Part shown: positions 1-5,323 of the stretch, in pieces
Numbering within the stretch: the stretch's first letter is position 1
Layout: the number at the start of each line of letters is the position of its first letter
Origin: UBA4246 sp045113695
GTDB taxonomy: Bacteria; Bacillota; Clostridia; Christensenellales; Aristaeellaceae
DNA length: 9,347 nucleotides
NCBI GenBank assembly: GCA_045113695.1
Contig: JBGUJG010000036.1
Coordinates: 1-9,347, forward strand
Direction: 5' to 3'
Notes under the pieces: model-generated
What the model was told of the DNA's origin: nothing
Seen by the model: only the letters and a program-made list of their open reading frames with translations
Database searches by the model: none
Translations under genes and position numbers: made by a program

Positions 1-3
1 AGG

Positions 4-462
4 ATGAGCAAGAAGAAATGGATCGCCAGGATCGGCACCGTCGCCGTCCTCCTGATCATCGCCGCCGTGATGCTCGTGATCGGCCGCGGCCACACCGTCT
101 ATTTTGACAACAAGACCGCCGAGTACAACGGCACGGAGTATCCCGCCTTCCAGCGGGTCAACGTGACGGTCAACGGCGAGCGGGTTGCCAAGCTCTCCAA
201 GCGGGACCGCGGCATGGCCACCTGGATCGGCCAGAACTTTAAAATGGAGCTGGAAGTGACCGCGAACAAGGGGGATGAACCCAAAGTCATCCCGGTCTCC
301 ATCAGCCTTCCCTACGGCCTGGACGGCATCGTCGTGAACCTGCCCGAGCTGGTCGCCGGCCTTCCCCAGGAGGTCTGGCAGAGCGAGTTCGTCCCCATGG
401 TCACCGTGGAAGATGTGGATGAAGAGGTCATCACGGAAGACGACATGCTGGGGGATTTCTGA
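4..462 (+). CDS. Small single-pass membrane protein, DUF6672-like
   Basis: This 152-residue protein has a basic N-terminus (KKKWIAR), one hydrophobic membrane segment at about residues 9-27, then a soluble domain with an acidic tail (EDVDEEVITEDD). The charge pattern predicts the soluble part lies outside the cytoplasmic membrane. The stretch GRGHTVYFDNKT after the membrane segment and RDRGMATWIGQ near residues 67-77 match my recollection of the DUF6672 family, which I associate with sugar or nucleoside ABC transporter operons in Firmicutes and spirochaetes. That link comes from memory and cannot be tested here because the upstream neighbours lie outside the window. The ATG at 4 gives a sensible N-terminus, but its ribosome binding site would fall before base 1, so a longer start cannot be excluded. 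A terminator follows directly, so this is probably the last gene of its operon. Function unknown. Confidence 0.8.
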   Translation: MSKKKWIARIGTVAVLLIIAAVMLVIGRGHTVYFDNKTAEYNGTEYPAFQRVNVTVNGERVAKLSKRDRGMATWIGQNFKMELEVTANKGDEPKVIPVSISLPYGLDGIVVNLPELVAGLPQEVWQSEFVPMVTVEDVDEEVITEDDMLGDF

Positions 463-476
463 TATTCAGTACAAAC

Positions 477-524
477 AAATCCCGGTCAGGACGGGCTGAA
501 AGCCCTTCCCATGGCCGGGATTTT
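477..524 (+). terminator. Nested-hairpin Rho-independent terminator
   Basis: AAATCCCGG (477-485) pairs with CCGGGATTT (515-523), ending in a run of four T. Inside the loop a second perfect stem, GGGCT/AGCCC, closes on GAA (493-505). It begins 14 bases after the stop of the first gene and fits a terminator for that gene. Read on the opposite strand the outer stem is also followed by a T-rich stretch, so it could work both ways. The U-tract is short, so efficiency is uncertain. Confidence 0.65.
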
Positions 525-588
525 GTGTTATCATGGGAGCAGATGATAAACATGAACGGAAAACCGAACAGGAAAGGAAGTGCCCTGA

Positions 589-1830
589 ATGAAAAAACTG
601 CTGCTCCTGGCGCTGTGCGCCGTGCTGGTGTGCCCCTGCCTGGCCGCCGCCGCGGCCGAAAAGACGTCTGTCGACGAATCCGGGCTGTTCGAGTACGTCG
701 TCCGGGAGGACGGCAGCGCCGAACTGATCGCCTATCTGGGAGAAGAAGGCCGCGTCCTGATTCCCAACGAGCTGGACGGCCATCCGCTGACGGCTGTCCG
801 GAGGAATCCGTTTTTTAATGAATCATTCCAGTCTGTCAAAGCCTGCGCGGCGGCGGTGGCCAAGGACCATCCTTACCTGGCCACCATCAACAACGTGCTC
901 TTCGGCAAGACCGACTGGAAGCTGATCGCCTATCCCACGACCCTGACCGATACGGAATATCAGATTCCGGAAGGGATTGAAATCATCGGGGATCACGCTT
1001 TCGATCAATGCAGGAATCTCAGGTCCGTGTCCATTCCGGGCACCGTTATCAGCATTGGGGCGAATGCGTTCAGACAATGCTCCGGGCTTGCCTCCATCCA
1101 GATTCCCGGCAGCGTGACGGCCATCGGCGTCAGAGCGTTTTCCTATTGCAAGAACGTGTCAGATGTAAATATCCCCACGAGCGTTATCAGCATTGAGGAA
1201 GAAGCCTTCTACGAATGTGACAAGCTCACGTCCGTCGTTCTTCCGGAGGGAATCGTCATCGTTCCAGACGGTCTATTCAGAAGCTGCGACAGCCTTTCTT
1301 CCGTCGTCATTCCCTCCGGCGTCACCAGGATCGGGTCTGGCGCGTTTTACTATTGCACCAGCCTCGCGTCAATTGATCTTCCTGGCAGCGTCACCAAAAT
1401 CGGCGACCAGGCTTTTATGCATTGCGAGAGCTTCACGTCCCTCGTCCTCCCTGATGGTATCACCGAGATTGGCAGTCAGGCCTTCTCTTCCTGCGAAAAA
1501 CTCATATCTGCGGAGATCCCCGGCAGCGTCAGCAAAATCGGCAGTAATGCATTTTCCTATTGCAGCGGCCTTACATCCATCGTCATCCCGGAGGGCGTCA
1601 CCAGCATCGGAGAGCAAGCGTTCCGTGAATGTAACAGTCTTACCTCCGTCACCATTCCGGATAGTGTCACCAAAATGGGGGACAACGTGTTCCTGTACTG
1701 TTCTCCCGAACTGGTGATTCAGGTGGGATTTGGCAGCTACGCCGAAGGCTACTGCATGAAGAATGCCCTGAATTACGAAACGAATGACGATACCTACGGC
1801 GACGCGCCGACGGACTGGCTGAATCACTGA
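589..1830 (+). CDS. Secreted BspA-like leucine-rich-repeat protein (LRR_5 type)
   Basis: This 413-residue protein starts with a signal peptide (about residues 1-23, MKK then a Leu/Ala core). There is no convincing lipobox, so signal peptidase I processing is likely. Residues 24-125 hold degenerate cap repeats, with the phrases YVVREDGSAEL and INNVLFGKTDWKLIAYP typical of BspA-family N-termini. Residues 126-378 are exactly eleven 23-residue repeats of the form IPxxVTxIGxxAFxxCxxLTSV. Repeat 5 (IVIVPDGLF) is the most divergent. A C-terminal cap (GSYAEGYCMKN) and a 20-residue tail follow. The family forms curved solenoids used for adhesion or protein binding at the cell surface, but no LPxTG signal or other anchor is visible, so the protein may be released or held by partners. 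GGAAAGGA (571-578) precedes the chosen ATG. It is the first of three consecutive exported-protein genes. Only a weak promoter-like sequence was seen upstream. The ligand is unknown. Confidence 0.93.
   Translation: MKKLLLLALCAVLVCPCLAAAAAEKTSVDESGLFEYVVREDGSAELIAYLGEEGRVLIPNELDGHPLTAVRRNPFFNESFQSVKACAAAVAKDHPYLATINNVLFGKTDWKLIAYPTTLTDTEYQIPEGIEIIGDHAFDQCRNLRSVSIPGTVISIGANAFRQCSGLASIQIPGSVTAIGVRAFSYCKNVSDVNIPTSVISIEEEAFYECDKLTSVVLPEGIVIVPDGLFRSCDSLSSVVIPSGVTRIGSGAFYYCTSLASIDLPGSVTKIGDQAFMHCESFTSLVLPDGITEIGSQAFSSCEKLISAEIPGSVSKIGSNAFSYCSGLTSIVIPEGVTSIGEQAFRECNSLTSVTIPDSVTKMGDNVFLYCSPELVIQVGFGSYAEGYCMKNALNYETNDDTYGDAPTDWLNH
964..1722 (+). repeat. Eleven in-frame 69-base LRR repeats
   Basis: The solenoid part of the LRR gene is an uninterrupted tandem array of 11 units of 69 bases (23 codons each) with no phase change. 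Protein conservation is strong at the IP, IG, AF, C and LTS positions. DNA conservation is only moderate, so the array is old or diversified rather than freshly expanded. Arrays of this kind can gain or lose units by recombination. Confidence 0.9.
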
Positions 1831-1842
1831 TCCGCTGACAAT

Positions 1843-1850
1843 AAGGAGGA
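1843..1850 (+). promoter_or_regulatory. Strong ribosome binding site
   Basis: AAGGAGGA lies six bases before the ATG at 1857, inside the 26-base gap after the LRR gene. It fixes the start of the 217-residue protein and shows it is translated independently although probably transcribed with the LRR gene. Confidence 0.85.
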
Positions 1851-1856
1851 ACAATC

Positions 1857-2510
1857 ATGAAAAAGATGATGGCACTGCTGCTTGTGCTGCTGCTTGCGCT
1901 GGGCTGCGCCGGCGCCGCATGTGCGGAGATTTACGGAGAAGAGATCAGATTCCGGGGATTGGCATGGGGATGCACGCTGGAAGACCTGGTCAGTCAGGCC
2001 TTTGTGGAAAATGCCAATACTTCTTCGGGCTCAGCGCACGATGTAGCGAATTATATGTACGGCGAAACGGACAAACACAAATATGTCACAGACATCGTGG
2101 CGATCAAAGGTCTGCCCATCAACGAAGCGGCGGGATATGAATTGGACGGCGCCTATCTGTATTTTGTCAAAGAACCGGACAAGAACGGGAATGTCATCAG
2201 TGCAGACGCCGCCCGCCTGAAGCTGATCCGCGGGGAGTATGTGGTGAAAACCATGGGGTCTGGTGTTTTTGACGACATCACGGCCAAACTGACCAGCCTG
2301 TACGGCGACGTGGACTTTACCTATGAAACCGAGGAAGGAAACTGGAAAGGGAAAAAAGCCAAACGCACCTCCAACGTATGGTACGGGGCAAACGGCACAA
2401 TGGTGTCGGTCAGCTATTACGTTGGGTGGGGGACGGCCATCAACTACAGCTATGAAGGGGCGGACGAACTGCTCAAAAACGCCTCTTACGGCAATCTCAG
2501 CGGGCTGTGA
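1857..2510 (+). CDS. Secreted protein of unknown function, 217 residues
   Basis: I do not recognise a named family. The N-terminus is a clear signal peptide: MKKMM, a Leu-rich core to about residue 16, then GCAGAACA-E, which suits signal peptidase I cleavage after ACA (residue 23). Cys17 lies in ALGC, a poor lipobox, so a lipoprotein is possible but less likely. The mature part begins with FRGLAWGCTLEDL (residues 32-44), a start I have seen in exported clostridial proteins of unknown role. Later come GYELDGAYLYFVKE (93-106), a YDDI/LYGD-like segment FDDITAKLTSLYGD (138-151), and alternating strands near 175-198, which suggest a compact alpha/beta domain. No catalytic motif, membrane segment or repeat is visible. 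The gene follows the LRR gene by 26 bases with its own AAGGAGGA site, so the two are probably co-transcribed and may act together outside the membrane. Confidence 0.88.
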   Translation: MKKMMALLLVLLLALGCAGAACAEIYGEEIRFRGLAWGCTLEDLVSQAFVENANTSSGSAHDVANYMYGETDKHKYVTDIVAIKGLPINEAAGYELDGAYLYFVKEPDKNGNVISADAARLKLIRGEYVVKTMGSGVFDDITAKLTSLYGDVDFTYETEEGNWKGKKAKRTSNVWYGANGTMVSVSYYVGWGTAINYSYEGADELLKNASYGNLSGL

Positions 2511-2511
2511 T

Positions 2512-2533
2512 CCGCTGCCTGGAAAACAGGCGG
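2512..2533 (+). other. Intercistronic hairpin
   Basis: GCCTG (2517-2521) pairs with CAGGC (2527-2531) around a GAAAA loop; CC/GG pairs extend the stem across a three-base bulge. It lies just after the stop at 2510. No T-run follows (AAAAGG does), so it does not look like a terminator. It could be an mRNA processing or stability element within the operon, or chance. Confidence 0.35.
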
Positions 2534-2603
2534 AAAAGGAATCTTAATGGCGGATTCATGAAACCGATTACATGACCTGCGAACCGAAAGGGAGGAAACG
2601 AAC

Positions 2604-3860
2604 ATGCGCAAACGGATCATTCTGCCGCTCTGCCTGCTGATGTGCCTTTGGACCGCCTCTGCCTTCGCGCAGGGCATCCTGCCCGTGCTGCAGACGCCGA
2701 TGCCGGAGATCACGCAGGCGGTCAGCCTGCACAGCCTGCTGTGTGAAAGCGCCCCCGTGCCGGAAGCGAAAAATGGCGCGCTCACCTATGCTTATAAAGA
2801 CGTGACCTACAGACGGTATCAGCTTTTCAGCCGGGCCCTGGGGCAGGACGGCTTCACGTTTGAAAGCGCCGAAAAGGCTGAATCCGGCGCCGTCACTGCG
2901 GTGGCGGTCCGCGGCTGGGCCAGGGTGACGGTCGTTTACGACCCCGCCGCGAGAACCATGACGGTGACCTATCCGCCCCGCGTGGAGGCCATGGAAACGG
3001 ATCCGGACCAGCCTCCCGTTGTGGACGGTGACGCTGCCGGCGTTCTGCCGGAGTTTCCGCAGGCTGTGAGCCTGGAGAGCGTGTCCGGCTGGAACGTGTC
3101 GAAGCGGGAATCCCTGAAAGAAGGCGGTTTCCGCAGCCGCTATGACGAAGTAAGCTACGACGGTTATACCATGCTCAGCGAAGCGCTGGGCCGCGAGGGC
3201 TATTCCCTGGTTTCCGCCGAAACGCTGGAGGACGGGACCAGCAGGGCTGTGGTGACGGACGGAGCGGTTTCCCTTACCATCGACTACCATCTGGAAAACC
3301 GTACCGCGCTCGTGACCTATCCGGCCGGCGTGGTGTCCAAAGAGGCGAACCTGTTCGGCGACTATACGGAAATCACCATCGGCCAGGCCATTCCCATGGC
3401 GGAGGGCGTGACGGTCACTTTCCTGGGCTGGGAGACGACGGACAACTATCAGACATACTGGCGCAACACCAACTGGATACCGACCAAGACAGGGTATGAC
3501 GATCATCCAGCGAAAGAGGGGGAGCAGCAAATCTGGCTGGAATTCCAAATCGATTATAACCGCCCGGAGGAGACGAGTCTCCTGGGTATTATGAAAAACA
3601 AAGCCGTTTATGACAGACAGCTGATCGTCAAGATTGCATACTCCGGCAAAAGGACCGGGGAGCACAGGCTGAACAGCGTCACCGCCGGATCGCTCAGCGG
3701 GAAAGATACCGGTTTCGTCGCTTCCGCCTTCACCCTCCGCGACAGCCAGATCGCCCGCCTGGACGATATCCGCTTCACCTTCAGCAGCATGGACTGCCTG
3801 CACCGCTACGCCGTCCGCCTGACGGAGGAAAACCGCAAACCGGCGGAGGAAGCGCAGTAA
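2604..3860 (+). CDS. Secreted protein with a duplicated domain, 418 residues
   Basis: No named family is recognised. Residues 1-22 form a signal peptide ending ASAFA-Q, suited to signal peptidase I. Two homologous segments follow: residues 34-127 and 149-243. They share QAVSLxS, a (K/D)(D/E)V(T/S)Y motif, a LFSRALGQDGF/MLSEALGREGY helix-like stretch, a beta-rich half with (V/L)T(V/I)xY, and an identical ending VTYP. An acidic, proline-containing linker (about 128-148) separates them. The C-terminal part (about 250-405) differs, beginning FGDYTEITIGQAIPMAEGVTVTFLGWE, and may be an immunoglobulin-like beta sandwich; that fold is a guess. No catalytic residues, anchor or further membrane segment is seen. 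AAAGGGAGG (2587-2595) sets the start. The gene follows its upstream neighbour by 93 bases and is closed by the terminator at 3893, so it is probably the last gene of an operon of exported proteins. Confidence 0.88.
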   Translation: MRKRIILPLCLLMCLWTASAFAQGILPVLQTPMPEITQAVSLHSLLCESAPVPEAKNGALTYAYKDVTYRRYQLFSRALGQDGFTFESAEKAESGAVTAVAVRGWARVTVVYDPAARTMTVTYPPRVEAMETDPDQPPVVDGDAAGVLPEFPQAVSLESVSGWNVSKRESLKEGGFRSRYDEVSYDGYTMLSEALGREGYSLVSAETLEDGTSRAVVTDGAVSLTIDYHLENRTALVTYPAGVVSKEANLFGDYTEITIGQAIPMAEGVTVTFLGWETTDNYQTYWRNTNWIPTKTGYDDHPAKEGEQQIWLEFQIDYNRPEETSLLGIMKNKAVYDRQLIVKIAYSGKRTGEHRLNSVTAGSLSGKDTGFVASAFTLRDSQIARLDDIRFTFSSMDCLHRYAVRLTEENRKPAEEAQ

Positions 3861-3892
3861 TCAGGATGCTCAGGGAAAGATCATACAGGATG

Positions 3893-3919
3893 GGGGCTGC
3901 CGCAGCGGCAGCCCCTTTT
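3893..3919 (+). terminator. Strong Rho-independent terminator of the exported-protein operon
   Basis: GGGGCTGCCG (3893-3902) and CGGCAGCCCC (3906-3915) form a perfect 10-base-pair GC-rich stem with a CAG loop, followed by TTTT (3916-3919). It starts 33 bases after the stop of the 418-residue protein gene and points the same way. Confidence 0.9.
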
Positions 3920-3925
3920 CCAATG

Positions 3926-3954
3926 AAAAACATCCCGCGAGCGCCCGCGGGATG
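3926..3954 (-). terminator. Minus-strand Rho-independent terminator
   Basis: On the minus strand CATCCCGCG (3954-3946) pairs perfectly with CGCGGGATG (3939-3931) around a six-base loop, and five T follow (3930-3926). On the plus strand the hairpin is followed by CGTCATTC with no T-run, so only the minus orientation makes a terminator. No minus-strand protein gene runs into it; the likely client is the small RNA predicted from the promoter at 4064-4092. Confidence 0.85.
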
Positions 3955-4058
3955 CGTCATTCAAAGGAGGCGATGACAGGAGACGACGAAGGGGACATCC
4001 TGACGATGGAGACAAATCAGGAGGAGAGGCATTTCTGGTGGTTAAGGAGCTTTAACCA
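3926..4058 (-). ncRNA. Predicted small regulatory RNA, about 133 nt, CUCC-rich
   Basis: A near-consensus promoter at 4064-4092 and a strong terminator at 3926-3954 frame this unit, both on the minus strand. The predicted RNA starts at about 4057-4059. It opens with a 7-base-pair hairpin (UGGUUAA/UUAACCA, 4058-4039) whose loop is AGCUCC. A pyrimidine-rich middle follows, in which CAGGA (4002-3998) can pair with UCCUG (3981-3977) around CCCC; then comes CCUCCUUU (3970-3963) and finally the terminator hairpin. Six CUCC motifs occur in about 85 nt. C-rich loops and unpaired CU tracts of this kind are known in Firmicutes small RNAs that pair with Shine-Dalgarno regions (for example RsaE/RoxS), but I recognise no specific family here. 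It lacks the core of SRP RNA, and 6S RNA or tmRNA are not supported. No meaningful reading frame is present on this strand. Targets are unknown. Confidence 0.65.
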
Positions 4059-4063
4059 TAGAC

Positions 4064-4092
4064 ATCATATCAGACTTTTTCCGCTTTGTCAA
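4064..4092 (-). promoter_or_regulatory. Minus-strand sigma-A-type promoter for the small RNA
   Basis: Read on the minus strand, TTGACA (4092-4087) is a perfect -35 box and TATGAT (4069-4064) is a one-mismatch -10 box, with exactly 17 bases between. Predicted transcription start is about 4057-4059. It is the best promoter in the window and no protein gene lies within reach on that strand. Confidence 0.8.
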
Positions 4093-4112
4093 CAGGCCGG
4101 ACAGAAATTTCA

Positions 4113-4141
4113 TTGAAAGACGGGCGCTGCCGTGGTATAGT
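4113..4141 (+). promoter_or_regulatory. Promoter for sbcDC
   Basis: TTGAAA (4113-4118) and TATAGT (4136-4141) are separated by 17 bases. The predicted start near 4148 gives a leader of about 39 bases containing the ribosome binding site GGAGGG (4177-4182), four bases before the ATG at 4187. Its -35 box is only 20 bases from the -35 box of the opposing small-RNA promoter. Confidence 0.7.
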
Positions 4142-4186
4142 ATTCGCAGGAGAGTAAAGTCTGCATGAAAGGTTCCGGAGGGACAT

Positions 4187-5323
4187 ATGAAATTCATCCA
4201 TCTGGCCGACCTGCATCTGGGCAAGCGGGTCAACGAGTTTTCCATGCTGGAAGATCAGGAGGCCGTCCTGCTGCAGATCCTCGGGATCATCGGGGAGGAG
4301 CGGCCGGACGCGGTGATCATCGCCGGGGACGTCTATGACAAGCCGGTCCCGCCGGCGGAGGCGGTGAGCCTGTTTGACGATTTTCTGGTGCGCCTGGCTG
4401 CAAAAGGGCTCCAGGTGTTCGTGATCGCCGGCAACCACGATTCTCCCGACCGCATCGCCTTCGGCGGCCGTCTGATGGACTTGAGCGGCATCCACATGGC
4501 CCCGGTCTATGACGGGCGCATCCGCCCCTTTACCTGCACGGACGGGTACGGCCCCGTGCGGATCTGGATGCTGCCGTTCATCAAGCCGGTCCACGCCCGC
4601 GCCTGCTTTCCGGACGAAGAGATCATCACTTACACCGACGCCGTGCGGGCCGCCGTTGTCCATCTTAAGATGGATCCGGCGGAACGGAATGTGCTGATCA
4701 CCCACCAGTTCGTGACCGGGGCGGAGCGCTCGGATTCCGAGGAAATCTCCGTGGGCGGGACGGACAATGTGGACGCCTCCGTCTTTGACGGGTTCGATTA
4801 CGCGGCCCTGGGCCATCTGCACAAACCGCAGAACGCCGGGGGGGAGAGGATCCGCTACAGCGGTTCCCCGCTCAAGTATTCCTTTTCCGAAAAGGATCAT
4901 CAGAAATCGGTCACCGTCGCCGAGCTTCATGAAAAAGGCCGGCTGTCCGTCCGGACCGTGCCGCTCGTTCCCCGCCGGGACCTGCGGGAAATCCGGGGCA
5001 CCTACGAGCAGCTGACGCTGAAATCTTCCTGGGAAAACACAGCGACGGACGACTATCTTCATATCATCCTGACGGATGAGGAGGACGTGCCGGACGCCGC
5101 GGCCAGGCTGCGGACGGTCTACCCGAACCTGATGAAGCTGGACTACGACAACACCCGCACCCGGTCGTCGGGCGGACTGGCCGCGGCCGATCCCGCGGAA
5201 CGGAAGACGGAGGCCGAGCTGTTCGCGGCGTTTTACGAACAGCAGAACGGTCGTCCGATGAGCGATGCGCAGCTGAGCTATGCCTGCGCCCTGCTGGAAA
5301 AACTGAAGGAGGAAAGCCGATGA
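4187..5323 (+). CDS. sbcD: SbcD, nuclease subunit of the SbcCD complex
   Basis: SbcD is the Mre11-type metallophosphoesterase that, with the SbcC ATPase, cuts DNA hairpins and resects protein-blocked double-strand ends in the cytoplasm. The phosphodiesterase motifs are all present: D8-L-H10 (HLADLHLGK), GDVYD with D48, GNHD with N83, H84 and D85, ITH with H173, and GHLH with H210 and H212. These are the ligands of the two-metal (normally Mn) centre. SGSPLKYSF (225-233) follows as usual. The C-terminal part (about 265-378) corresponds to the capping and SbcC-binding region. At 378 residues the length is normal. GGAGGG precedes the chosen ATG, which gives the canonical MKFIHLADLHLG start. The stop overlaps the start of sbcC (ATGA), the usual arrangement for translational coupling of the two subunits. 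Confidence 0.97.
   Translation: MKFIHLADLHLGKRVNEFSMLEDQEAVLLQILGIIGEERPDAVIIAGDVYDKPVPPAEAVSLFDDFLVRLAAKGLQVFVIAGNHDSPDRIAFGGRLMDLSGIHMAPVYDGRIRPFTCTDGYGPVRIWMLPFIKPVHARACFPDEEIITYTDAVRAAVVHLKMDPAERNVLITHQFVTGAERSDSEEISVGGTDNVDASVFDGFDYAALGHLHKPQNAGGERIRYSGSPLKYSFSEKDHQKSVTVAELHEKGRLSVRTVPLVPRRDLREIRGTYEQLTLKSSWENTATDDYLHIILTDEEDVPDAAARLRTVYPNLMKLDYDNTRTRSSGGLAAADPAERKTEAELFAAFYEQQNGRPMSDAQLSYACALLEKLKEESR

Noticed and set aside
523..550. Possible promoter TTGTGT...GATAAA before the LRR gene
   Set aside because: Only three and four of six bases match, with a 16-base spacer, and it overlaps the terminator; too weak to annotate.
964..1722. CRISPR-like periodic repeat
   Set aside because: The 69-base period is coding (23-residue LRR units) with no conserved repeat/variable spacer pattern.
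3973..4116. Plus-strand 47-codon reading frame (MTGDDEGDILTMETN...) preceded by AAAGGAGG
   Set aside because: The SD spacing is only two bases, no plus-strand promoter lies between it and the upstream terminator, and it overlaps the well-supported minus-strand promoter and small RNA. The AGGAGG-like sites are the complement of the CUCC motifs.
4042..4245. Minus-strand 67-codon frame ending in MMSMVKAP
   Set aside because: It runs across both promoters and into the sbcD start with no ribosome binding site; it looks like a chance frame.
4070..5062. Long minus-strand frame opposite sbcD, and similar long minus-strand frames opposite sbcC, 2568-3803 and 8282-9307
   Set aside because: High GC content produces long open antisense frames; the plus-strand genes have intact family motifs or signal peptides and ribosome binding sites, the antisense frames have none.
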